Positions 23,182 to 29,524 of a stretch of DNA of 29,524 bases are shown here, in pieces. Source of the stretch: Ruminococcaceae bacterium UBA1417 (lineage in GTDB: Bacteria; Bacillota; Clostridia; Oscillospirales; Acutalibacteraceae); NCBI GenBank assembly GCA_002305575.1, contig DBPP01000032.1:13769-43292 (forward strand). Direction: 5' to 3'. A program made the position numbers and the translations under genes. The notes below the pieces were generated by a model that had not been told where the DNA came from, made no database searches, and saw only the letters and a list, made by a program, of their open reading frames with translations. Within the stretch, counting starts at the first letter, position 1, and every line of letters begins with the position of its first letter.

Positions 23182-23211
23182 TTGTCTTTAATTCTCTATG
23201 GGAATTATAAC
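23182..23211 (+). promoter_or_regulatory. probable promoter of the M23 peptidase gene
   Basis: TTGTCT (23182-23187), 18-nt spacer, TATAAC (23206-23211), 84 nt before the ATG at 23295. T-rich DNA upstream (23150-23190) could act as an UP-like element. The rest of the 328-nt gap between fabT and this gene holds the fab promoter and operator and no recognisable gene. Confidence 0.5.
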
Positions 23212-23294
23212 GCGGCGGATATGTTTTAAAATAACAGACAGTATTGGGTGAAAAAGCGAAATTTTCGAAACGACCGCTGAAAGGAAGGTTTTCC

Positions 23295-24617
23295 ATGAAG
23301 CTTATACATAAACGCTGGACACGCCTGACCGCGTTGGCACTCGCCGCGGTTTTGGTCGCTGCCACGCCGATGGCCGTCTGTGCACAGTCGCTCGACGAGC
23401 TCGAGGCCAAGCAGGAGGTTCTTGCCGACAAGAAGGCCGATCTCGAAAGCCAGATCGCCGCGCTCGAAGAGCAGGAAGACAGCAAGGAGGCCGAGCAGGT
23501 GCTTCTCGCCGAAAAGATCGACACCGTCAAGGCGCAGATCTCCACGGCAACCGAGAACATCGACGCCCTGAACGACAGCATTGCCACGCTGGAGGAAAGC
23601 CTCAAGCAGGCCGAGGCGGAGATTCAGGACACCATGGACCTTCTGAAGCAGCGCCTGTGCGCGCTGTACACCGCCGGCGCGGTGAGCACGCTGGAAATTC
23701 TCTTTAACGCCGAAAGCCTGCACGACTTCTCGGTGCGCACCGAGATGATTTCGAGCATCACGCGGCACGACAAGATGCTGATTGACCAGGTTTCCGAATA
23801 TATGACGAGCACCGCCGCCGAGCGCAAGGAGCTCGAAGCCGAGAAGACCGCGCTCGCCGATGAAAAGAAGCTGCTCGAATCCAGCGAAACGGAATTGACC
23901 GAGCTGGAAGCCGAAAATGAAGCGCTGCTCGAGGAAATTCGCGCCGATAAGGCGGATGCAGAGACCCAGCTGCAGCGCACGGCCGACGAGGAATACGCGC
24001 TCGCCAACATGATGCAGAGCCTGATCGCGCAGATGCAGCAGCAACAGCAGCAGGCGCAGGCCACCCCGACGCCCACGCCGGTGCCTTCGGTAGAACCGAC
24101 GCCGACCCCGACGCCGGTCCCCGATACGGAATACGATGAAAACGGCGAAGCACTGCCGACCCCGACGCCCACGCCGGTTCCGGAAGTGCAGCCGACCCCG
24201 ACGCCTACACCGGTGCCGGAACAACCCTCTACCCCGGATAACTCGGGCGAAGGCTTCCGCTGGCCGGTTCCGGGCTGGAGCGGCATCAGCTGCTCGTTCG
24301 GCAACGGCCACTACGGCATGGATATTCCGGCCTCCTATGGCACGCCGATCGTCGCTTCGCGCTCCGGTACGGTTATGGTTGCGAACAACTACGATTCCTG
24401 GGGCGATTCCTGGGGCTACTACGTTTCGATCTACCACGACTCGACGTACTCCACGCTGTATGCCCACATGAGCTCTGTGGCGGTCTCCGCCGGCCAGTGG
24501 GTCAACCAGGGCGACGTCATTGGTTACGTCGGCAGCACGGGCTATTCGACCGGCAACCACCTGCACTTTGAGGTGTACCAGAACGGCACGCGCGTCGACC
24601 CGGCGCAGTTTGTCTGA
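23295..24617 (+). CDS. secreted coiled-coil M23 (LytM) peptidase with Pro/Thr linkers
   Basis: 440 residues from ATG 23295 (AAGGAAGG upstream). Signal peptide 1-30 (cleavage after VCA). Long EnvC-like coiled coil about 33-250 rich in Glu, Ala, Lys, ending in a Gln run; then a linker with four PTPTPTPVP units (DNA about 24060-24230); then a LytM domain with H339-x3-D343 (HYGMDIP) and H422-L-H424 (HLHFEV), the zinc ligands, so it should be catalytically active. Such proteins cut peptidoglycan cross-links at septum or during sporulation or are controlled by FtsEX-like partners; no FtsX is present here. The linker probably spans the wall. Monocistronic, closed by a terminator. Confidence 0.92.
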   Translation: MKLIHKRWTRLTALALAAVLVAATPMAVCAQSLDELEAKQEVLADKKADLESQIAALEEQEDSKEAEQVLLAEKIDTVKAQISTATENIDALNDSIATLEESLKQAEAEIQDTMDLLKQRLCALYTAGAVSTLEILFNAESLHDFSVRTEMISSITRHDKMLIDQVSEYMTSTAAERKELEAEKTALADEKKLLESSETELTELEAENEALLEEIRADKADAETQLQRTADEEYALANMMQSLIAQMQQQQQQAQATPTPTPVPSVEPTPTPTPVPDTEYDENGEALPTPTPTPVPEVQPTPTPTPVPEQPSTPDNSGEGFRWPVPGWSGISCSFGNGHYGMDIPASYGTPIVASRSGTVMVANNYDSWGDSWGYYVSIYHDSTYSTLYAHMSSVAVSAGQWVNQGDVIGYVGSTGYSTGNHLHFEVYQNGTRVDPAQFV

Positions 24618-24632
24618 TCCCATAAAACATAC

Positions 24633-24665
24633 AAGATCCTCCGGCCTGTGCCGGAGGATCTTTTT
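24633..24665 (+). terminator. Rho-independent terminator of the M23 peptidase gene
   Basis: 13-bp perfect inverted repeat AAGATCCTCCGGC (24633-24645) / GCCGGAGGATCTT (24650-24662), CTGT loop and TTTTT tail (24661-24665), 15 nt after the stop codon. Confidence 0.92.
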
Positions 24666-24684
24666 GTATATTGCGGCACGGAAA

Positions 24685-24712
24685 AGCGGTGCGGAAAACT
24701 TCCCGCACCGCT
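24685..24712 (-). terminator. terminator of the serine hydrolase gene
   Basis: 10-bp inverted repeat AGCGGTGCGG (24685-24694) / CCGCACCGCT (24703-24712), 8-nt loop; on the minus strand it is followed by TTTTCC. It lies 29 nt after the minus-strand stop at 24742 and back to back with the plus-strand terminator, insulating the convergent genes. Confidence 0.75.
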
Positions 24713-24741
24713 CTTTGTATTTTGCCCTGTGTTTTTTCGCC

Positions 24742-26232
24742 TTATTGCGCTGCCGTAAAGGTGTACGACTGCGGGGGACGGTCGGCGATGCCGCCCGAAG
24801 TGGGCAGCGTCGAGGCAGATTGCAGCGTCAGCGTGTCGCCATCGAACTGGAACAGCATCCGCTTGCCGGCGACGGCCTCGGCGCAGCGGATTTCCGCCTC
24901 AAAGCACGTCTCCGAACGCCAGCGGCCGACCGCGCCGTAGGTGCGGCCGCAGAGCGTGGACAAAGCGAAGTGGCTTTGCAGGCCGATATCCACCGAGAAC
25001 GCGCCGTTGTCCTGCTCGGCAGTCAGCACGGCCTTGTCCGCTGCAAAGTCAAGGCGCAGCGCCTGCGTCTCGCCGCCCTGGGGCGCGACGATCCAGATGC
25101 CGCCGATCAGATCGGCCAGCCCCGGCAGTTTCGCGTCCGGAACCATCCGCCGGCCGCCAAATCGCTGCTCCGCCATGGGGTTGCGCGCCGAAAGCATCGG
25201 CTGGATCTCCGCTTTTTTCAGCCGGTGCTGCAGCACGTGCGCCATGGGGCTTTCCGGCAGCGACGCCTGATCGGTGATCGCGGGCAGAATCGTCTCCCAC
25301 GCGCAGGTCAGCTGATCCTGCTGGTTGACCGAAGCGCTCTGCAAAATCAGAATTGCGTCCTTATCCTCGAAAATGACGCCGTACTGCCCAAAGGCGCCGT
25401 CCGCGCGGACGACGTGTTCCGGCACGCAGCGCCAGAACTGAAAGCCGTAGCCGCACCGCCAGTCGGGATTCTGCACGTCGTATGCCGGGCTGCACGTCTC
25501 CACCTGCTTGGCGGTCGCTTCATTGAACCACGCGGCATTCAGCAGTTGCTTGCCCGCCCACATGCCGTGCTGCGCGACAAACAGGATAAAACGCGCCATA
25601 TCCTCGGTCTTCAAGCGGCTGCCCGCGCCGCCCATCTCGACGCCGTCCGGCAGACGGAAGCACTCGACACCCGAAATACCGAGCGGCTCAAACAGCCGCG
25701 GCGTGAGGTATGCGAAGAGATCCTCGCCGGTCCGCCGCTTGAGCGCCGCGCAGAGCAGGTTGGTGCCGGCCGTGTTGTACATGAAGCACGTGCCCGGCGC
25801 GTATTGAAAGTCGTGCGCGAGGAAGTTCGCGATCCAGTCCGGCTTCGAAACGTCGAACGTGTCGATCTCCGTCTTATGCCCGCAGGACATTGTCAGTAAA
25901 TCGCGCACTGTGCAGCGCAGCAGGTTTTCGCCCGGGTTTTCGGGCATCTTGTCCGGAAACAGGTCGCACAATTTATCCTCGAGGGCAAGGCTGCCCTCCT
26001 GCACCGCAAAACCGATCGCCGTAGAGGTCAGTGCCTTTGTAAACGAGAACATCATGTGCGGCGACGCCGGATTATACGGCGTCCACCAACCCTCGGCGCA
26101 GACCTTGCCGTGCCGCAGCAGCATCATGCCGTGCAGCTCCAGCCCGCGGCGCTCCGCCAGATCGATAAAATCCAGAATGCCTTTGGAATGTATGCCGACG
26201 CTTTCCGGCGTTACGCGTTCCAGTTGCATCAT
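24742..26232 (-). CDS. beta-lactamase-fold serine hydrolase (class C/PBP4*-like)
   Basis: 496 residues. Serine beta-lactamase/transpeptidase-like domain (about 1-330) with the nucleophile motif SFTK (S63, K66), a Y152-N-T154 second motif where class C has YAN/YSN, and no signal peptide. HGKVCAEGWWTPY and FSFTKALTSTAIGFAVQEG are typical of the uncharacterised intracellular esterase/D-aminopeptidase-like branch. The C-terminal ~150 residues (from about LIGGIWIVAP) form an extra beta-rich domain. A true beta-lactamase is unlikely without an export signal. Start: ATG 26232 or ATG 26229, both behind GGTGGAG; the second is better spaced. Single-gene unit between a divergent lipoprotein gene and a terminator. 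Confidence 0.82.
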   Translation of the reverse strand: MMQLERVTPESVGIHSKGILDFIDLAERRGLELHGMMLLRHGKVCAEGWWTPYNPASPHMMFSFTKALTSTAIGFAVQEGSLALEDKLCDLFPDKMPENPGENLLRCTVRDLLTMSCGHKTEIDTFDVSKPDWIANFLAHDFQYAPGTCFMYNTAGTNLLCAALKRRTGEDLFAYLTPRLFEPLGISGVECFRLPDGVEMGGAGSRLKTEDMARFILFVAQHGMWAGKQLLNAAWFNEATAKQVETCSPAYDVQNPDWRCGYGFQFWRCVPEHVVRADGAFGQYGVIFEDKDAILILQSASVNQQDQLTCAWETILPAITDQASLPESPMAHVLQHRLKKAEIQPMLSARNPMAEQRFGGRRMVPDAKLPGLADLIGGIWIVAPQGGETQALRLDFAADKAVLTAEQDNGAFSVDIGLQSHFALSTLCGRTYGAVGRWRSETCFEAEIRCAEAVAGKRMLFQFDGDTLTLQSASTLPTSGGIADRPPQSYTFTAAQ

Positions 26233-26347
26233 TTCTCCACCCTTTCTTCATGCCTGCCGGCGTCCGACCGGCGCCATGCAATTTTTTTCATTCTACCACA
26301 ATGCAAAGCGCTTTTCCATCCCCCGCCGCGATTTTTTCTTCCTCGCC

Positions 26348-26376
26348 TTGCGAACGCCCCATCGTCGTGCTATACT
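26348..26376 (+). promoter_or_regulatory. promoter of the lipoprotein gene
   Basis: TTGCGA (26348-26353), 17-nt spacer, TATACT (26371-26376), 44 nt before the ATG at 26420. -10 matches 5/6 and -35 4/6 of the sigma-A consensus. Confidence 0.65.
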
Positions 26377-26419
26377 GAGACTATATTTAAATTCTATTTG
26401 AGCAAAGGAAGGGTATAAA

Positions 26420-27151
26420 ATGAAAAAGATACTGCTTGCACTTGCACTCGGCTGCGTATTTCTGGCCTTTGCCGGCTGCTCCCTGCTGGGCGCCGTTTTG
26501 CCGGGCGGCGACACCGAGCCCACCACGGCGGGTGAACCGGCGTCCCTGTCGTCGCAGGCTACGGCCGAGCCGAGCGCCGAAGCGACCGCCACGGCTGAAC
26601 CGACTGCTGAGCCGACGCTTTCGCCGGACGAGCTGCTCGACACGCTGCGCGTCCACCTCGACCTGATCAACCAGTGCTACGCCGAAACGTGCGGCGCAGA
26701 GCTCGGCGACACGCCGTACAGCCGCGTATATACGAGCGCACAGGCCATGCTCGACGGGGAGGCTCCGATCGACGTGGTTGAACAGAGCACAATCGACCGC
26801 AGCAACCCCACCGACCCGACGGACGCGACGCTGTATGAAATTTTGAATTTCAAGACAAACGCGGAAGCGCTCGCCTATCTCGAGCAGTACATGGCGCCGG
26901 ACGTCGCCGAAGCGCTCTTCCCGAACGAATTTCTGGAGATGAACGGCAAGCTCTACATGGTTTACGGCTCCCGCGGCTACGGCGCGGATAAGCTGGATCT
27001 CGATTCCGCCGCGATCTCCGTTTCCGGCGACACCTGCACCGTGACGCTCGACCTCTACCGCTTTGAGGAAAAAGTCGGCACATGCACCGTTTCCTTCGAA
27101 AAGCAGGGCGAAAACTGGATCATCACAGCCATTGACGGCGGCGCGGCATAA
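26420..27151 (+). CDS. secreted lipoprotein, unknown function (IseA-like C-terminus possible)
   Basis: 243 residues, AAAGGAAGGG before ATG 26420. Lipoprotein signal with lipobox FAGC (C20), then a low-complexity Thr/Ala/Glu/Pro linker (about 30-68) with repeated AEPTAEP, typical of surface lipoproteins. The folded part (70-243) has VHLDLINQCYAETCG, then ILNFKTNAEALAYLEQYM, then FEKQGENWIITAID at the end. This layout reminds me of the IseA/YoeB inhibitors of cell-wall D,L-endopeptidases, but the match is by eye and weak. Anchored on the outer face of the membrane. Monocistronic promoter; no terminator is visible before spoVT, so read-through is possible. Confidence 0.8.
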   Translation: MKKILLALALGCVFLAFAGCSLLGAVLPGGDTEPTTAGEPASLSSQATAEPSAEATATAEPTAEPTLSPDELLDTLRVHLDLINQCYAETCGAELGDTPYSRVYTSAQAMLDGEAPIDVVEQSTIDRSNPTDPTDATLYEILNFKTNAEALAYLEQYMAPDVAEALFPNEFLEMNGKLYMVYGSRGYGADKLDLDSAAISVSGDTCTVTLDLYRFEEKVGTCTVSFEKQGENWIITAIDGGAA

Positions 27152-27181
27152 CACGCCGGCCAGAGAATCCCACGCGCCAGA

Positions 27182-27211
27182 CGAATATCGTTCCTTTCCG
27201 TGCAAATACTA
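27182..27211 (+). promoter_or_regulatory. sigma-G-type promoter of spoVT
   Basis: GAATA (27183-27187; CGAATA with the preceding base), 17-nt spacer, AATACTA (27205-27211), against the sigma-G pattern GHATR-N18-CATWHTA. Lies 65 nt before the spoVT ATG. Known spoVT genes are transcribed by sigma-G in the forespore. Confidence 0.6.
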
Positions 27212-27275
27212 CCTGCGCACCCAAAACGTATTTTCCGGTGCTTTCCATAAAGCAGAGAGGAGCGTTCGTATACCC

Positions 27276-27815
27276 ATGAAAGCAACAGGTATCGTGCGTC
27301 GGATGGACGATCTCGGGCGGGTTGTGATCCCGAAGGAGATCCGGCGCACCATGAAAATCAGCGAGGGCACGCCGCTGGAAATCTTCATCGACAAGGACGG
27401 CGGCATCATCTTCCGCAAATATTCGCCGGTCGGCGAGCTCAGCGAAAGCGCACAGCACATGTCCGAATGCGTCTCGGCGCTGTGCGGCGCCGGCGTCGCC
27501 GTTTCAGACCGCGACCGCATCGTGGCTTCCGCCGGCATCCCGAAAAAAGATCTGCTCGACAAGCCGGTTTCCAAGCAGCTCGAAGAGCTGATGCGCAAAA
27601 AGAAGCCGTTCATTTCCTCGGGCGAAGACACCGTGCTCGCCGCCGACGGCGGCCTGCGCACCGCCGACGCGGCTTTTCCCATCCTCAACCAGGGCGACAT
27701 CTGCGGTATGTTCCTGCTGATCAAGGGCGAGGACGACCGCCCCGGCGAGTCGGAGGAAAACCTGCGTCTCGCAAAGCTGGCCGCCTCCTACCTCGGCCGC
27801 GAAACCGCCCAATGA
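27276..27815 (+). CDS. spoVT: stage V sporulation protein T, forespore transcription regulator
   Basis: 179 residues, the family length. N-terminal AbrB-type swapped-hairpin DNA-binding domain MKATGIVRRMDDLGRVVIPKE followed by IRRTMKISEGTPLEIFIDKDGGIIFRKYSP (split by family landmarks), then a linker and a GAF-like C-terminal domain (about 55-179). In Bacillus SpoVT adjusts sigma-G-dependent gene expression in the forespore. AGGAG lies about 13 nt before ATG 27276, a little far, but no other start fits. A sigma-G-like promoter is upstream and a strong terminator downstream, so it is probably a single-gene unit. It is the best proof that the host forms spores or descends from a spore-former. 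Confidence 0.94.
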   Translation: MKATGIVRRMDDLGRVVIPKEIRRTMKISEGTPLEIFIDKDGGIIFRKYSPVGELSESAQHMSECVSALCGAGVAVSDRDRIVASAGIPKKDLLDKPVSKQLEELMRKKKPFISSGEDTVLAADGGLRTADAAFPILNQGDICGMFLLIKGEDDRPGESEENLRLAKLAASYLGRETAQ

Positions 27816-27821
27816 ATCCGT

Positions 27822-27861
27822 ATCCCGCACGTCTGCCCAGCAGGCTGTGCGGGATTTTTTT
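27822..27861 (+). terminator. Rho-independent terminator of spoVT
   Basis: ATCCCGCAC (27822-27830) / GTGCGGGAT (27847-27855) with a T7 tail to 27861, starting 7 nt after the spoVT stop. The 16-nt loop can form a small inner CTG/CAG helix. Confidence 0.85.
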
Positions 27862-27941
27862 GTCCCGCCGCCTTTTTATGTGCAAGATGAATAGTTATAT
27901 CCATTTTAAAATAGAATATCTGTACAAGTTCGGATTGGTCA

Positions 27942-27970
27942 TTGCTTTTTATGGGAATTTGGTATATAAT
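27942..27970 (+). promoter_or_regulatory. promoter of the EF-G-like gene
   Basis: TTGCTT (27942-27947), 17-nt spacer, TATAAT (27965-27970): perfect -10. AT-rich surroundings (27880-28010) stand out from the GC-rich genome. Leader of about 47 nt with AAGGGGTG before ATG 28024. Confidence 0.7.
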
Positions 27971-28023
27971 CAAAATTACAATCTCTTCTGAAATTGTGAA
28001 ATATACATATAAGGGGTGTTTCC

Positions 28024-29524
28024 ATGAACACGTATCACGCAAAGAACATCATCAACGTCGCTATGGCAGGCCATTCTGGCGCCGGCAAGACCTCCCTCGC
28101 AGAGGCCATGCTCTATCTTGCGGGCGCATCGGACCGCCGCGGTAAGGTGGGCGAGGGCAATACCGTTTGCGATTACGACCCGGAGGAAATCCGCCGCAAG
28201 ACGTCGGTTTCCACGGCTGTCGCGCCGTTTGAGTGGAAAAACAAGAAGATCAACCTGCTGGACACCCCCGGTCTGTTCGACTTTGAGGGCGGCCTGTACG
28301 AAGCGACGCGCGCGGCGGAATCCGTCGTGATCGTGCTCGCGGGCAAAAGCGGCGTTTCCGTCGGCACAGAGAAGGCATTTGCCGCGGCGGAAAAGCGCGG
28401 TCTCGCGAAGATTTTCTTCGTCAACGGCCTGTGTGACGAGGGCTCCGACTTCTACAAGGTATTCGAGGATCTGAAGGCGAGCTTCGGCCCATCCGTCTGC
28501 CCGATCGTCGTCCCTTATTTTGAGGACGGCAAAGCCGATAAATACATCAACATGCTCGAATTTAAGGCCTACGACTATTCGGGCGGCAAGCCCGTGCAGG
28601 TGCCGATGCCCGATATGGGCGCGCGCCTCGAGGGCCTGCGCACCGCCATTTACGAGGCCGTCGCCGAAACGAGCGACGAGCTCTTTGAAAAATATTTCTC
28701 CGGTGAGGACTTCACGCCGGAAGAGGTCATCGTCGGCGTCTCCCAGGGCGTCAAGCGCGGCACGATTTCGCCGGTCTTCTGCGGCGACGCGATGCTGATG
28801 CGCGGCATGGAGCAGTTTATGGACGGCCTGTGCTGGCTCGCGCCGAGCGCAGCCGACAAGGCCGGCGAGCTCGCCGTCGATGTGGACGGCAACCCGGTGG
28901 AAATCGCGGTCAACGAGGACGCGGCCCCGGCGGCCATCGTCTTCAAGACGGTCGCGGACCCGTTCATCGGCAAGCTCTCCTACGTGAAGGTCATTGCCGG
29001 CAAGATCACGACCGAGACGCAGCTTGTCAACATGCGCACCGGCAACATCGAGCGCATCGGCAAGACCGTGATGATGTGCGGCAAAAAGCAGGAGGACGTC
29101 AAGGCGATCGTCGCCGGGGACATCGGCGCGATCCCGAAGCTCTCCTCCGTCAACACCGGCGATACGCTCTGCGCGCCGGCGCGCAAGATCACGCTCGACC
29201 CCATCGAGTACCCGATTCCCGAAATGAGCATGGCAATCGTCCCGAAGAACAAGGGCGATGAAGATAAAGTGGCGCAGGGCATCATGCGTCTGGCCGAGGA
29301 AGACCCGACCATCCGCTTTGTCAACAACGTGGAGACAAAGGAAATGGTCATCAGCGGCATGGGCGAGCAGCACCTCGACGTCATCGTTTCGAAACTGAAG
29401 GCGAAGTTCGGCGTGGACGTCACGCTGTGCAACCCGCGCGTGCCGTACCGCGAGACGATCCGCAAGACGGTTTCCGTGCAGGGCCGCCACAAGAAGCAGA
29501 CGGGCGGCCACGGCCAGTTCGGCG
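28024..29524 (+). CDS. EF-G-like translational GTPase, atypical paralogue; 3' end cut off
   Basis: 500 residues visible, running off the right edge. Order of EF-G domains: GTPase with P-loop AGHSGAGKT (about 15-23), switch/DTPG at D80-T-P-G83, domain II (AIVFKTVADPFIGKLSYVKVIAG), domain III (LAEEDPTIRFVNNVETKEMVISGMGEQHLDVI) and the start of domain IV. Two catalytic elements differ from canonical EF-G: DTPGH is DTPGL (L84 for the catalytic histidine) and NKxD is N134-G-L-C-D138. This fits the EF-G-like paralogue family widespread in Firmicutes rather than the main fusA, which lies with tufA and rpsL elsewhere. Ribosomal translocation, recycling or a special role cannot be decided from sequence. 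RBS AAGGGGTG, own promoter. Confidence 0.88.
   Translation, partial: MNTYHAKNIINVAMAGHSGAGKTSLAEAMLYLAGASDRRGKVGEGNTVCDYDPEEIRRKTSVSTAVAPFEWKNKKINLLDTPGLFDFEGGLYEATRAAESVVIVLAGKSGVSVGTEKAFAAAEKRGLAKIFFVNGLCDEGSDFYKVFEDLKASFGPSVCPIVVPYFEDGKADKYINMLEFKAYDYSGGKPVQVPMPDMGARLEGLRTAIYEAVAETSDELFEKYFSGEDFTPEEVIVGVSQGVKRGTISPVFCGDAMLMRGMEQFMDGLCWLAPSAADKAGELAVDVDGNPVEIAVNEDAAPAAIVFKTVADPFIGKLSYVKVIAGKITTETQLVNMRTGNIERIGKTVMMCGKKQEDVKAIVAGDIGAIPKLSSVNTGDTLCAPARKITLDPIEYPIPEMSMAIVPKNKGDEDKVAQGIMRLAEEDPTIRFVNNVETKEMVISGMGEQHLDVIVSKLKAKFGVDVTLCNPRVPYRETIRKTVSVQGRHKKQTGGHGQFG

Noticed and set aside
27976..29511. 511-codon open frame on the minus strand across the EF-G-like gene
   Set aside because: Antisense shadow of a well-supported gene; composition is typical of reversed GC-rich coding DNA.

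Overview
The window looks like chromosome of a GC-rich, low-complexity-codon Clostridia member (Firmicutes; Oscillospiraceae/Ruminococcaceae-like by overall gene content, which is an inference). Markers are a spore-former's spoVT, a RicT/PSP1 protein next to holB and a c-di-AMP receptor (darA), a FabK-type enoyl reductase, a FabT-like MarR regulator at the head of a complete type II fatty acid operon, and AGGAGG-type ribosome binding sites. No rRNA, tRNA, CRISPR array, prophage or insertion sequence was recognised.

Layout. 1-1682 (minus): darA-holB-ricT, a conserved Firmicutes housekeeping cluster, cut by the left edge. 1788-4597 (minus): polysaccharide deacetylase, cell-wall amidase and an AGCS Na+/amino-acid symporter, the last two joined by a GTGA stop/start overlap. 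4728-6455 (minus): a monoacylglycerol-lipase-like hydrolase and a hemolysin III/PAQR membrane protein. 6456-6864 is a divergent control region. 6865-10544 (plus): a heterodimeric ABC exporter pair. 10618-13175 (minus): a small surface-polysaccharide cassette (CapE/FnlA-type dehydratase, a frameshifted remnant of a CapF/FnlB-like C-terminus, and a nucleotidyltransferase-fold protein). 13267-22966 (minus): fabT-fabH-fabK-fabD-fabG-fabF-accB-fabZ-accC-accD-accA, the streptococcal-type order but without acpP; a threefold 102-bp tandem repeat sits between fabG and fabF. 23295-24617 (plus): secreted coiled-coil/M23 peptidase. 24742-26232 (minus): beta-lactamase-fold serine hydrolase. 26420-29524 (plus): lipoprotein, spoVT, and an atypical EF-G-like GTPase cut by the right edge.

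How it works together. The fab/acc operon carries malonyl-CoA synthesis (accBCDA), loading and initiation (fabD, fabH) and elongation (fabG, fabZ, fabK, fabF), with a local MarR/FabT-type repressor. Its promoter (TTGACA-N17-TAAAAT) is followed by the inverted repeat TTAGTT-N5-AACTAA. The same half-sites with the same spacing occur once more, just downstream of the hemolysin III promoter and upstream of the ABC exporter. This suggests that the regulator ties membrane-lipid synthesis to a membrane-protein/exporter locus; it is the most interesting regulatory signal in the window. Other points worth following are the tandem repeat inside the fab operon, the missing acpP, the decayed capF remnant, a good sigma-G promoter for spoVT, and an EF-G paralogue with altered catalytic GTPase motifs. 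I see no clear wholly new multi-gene system; most genes belong to known families.
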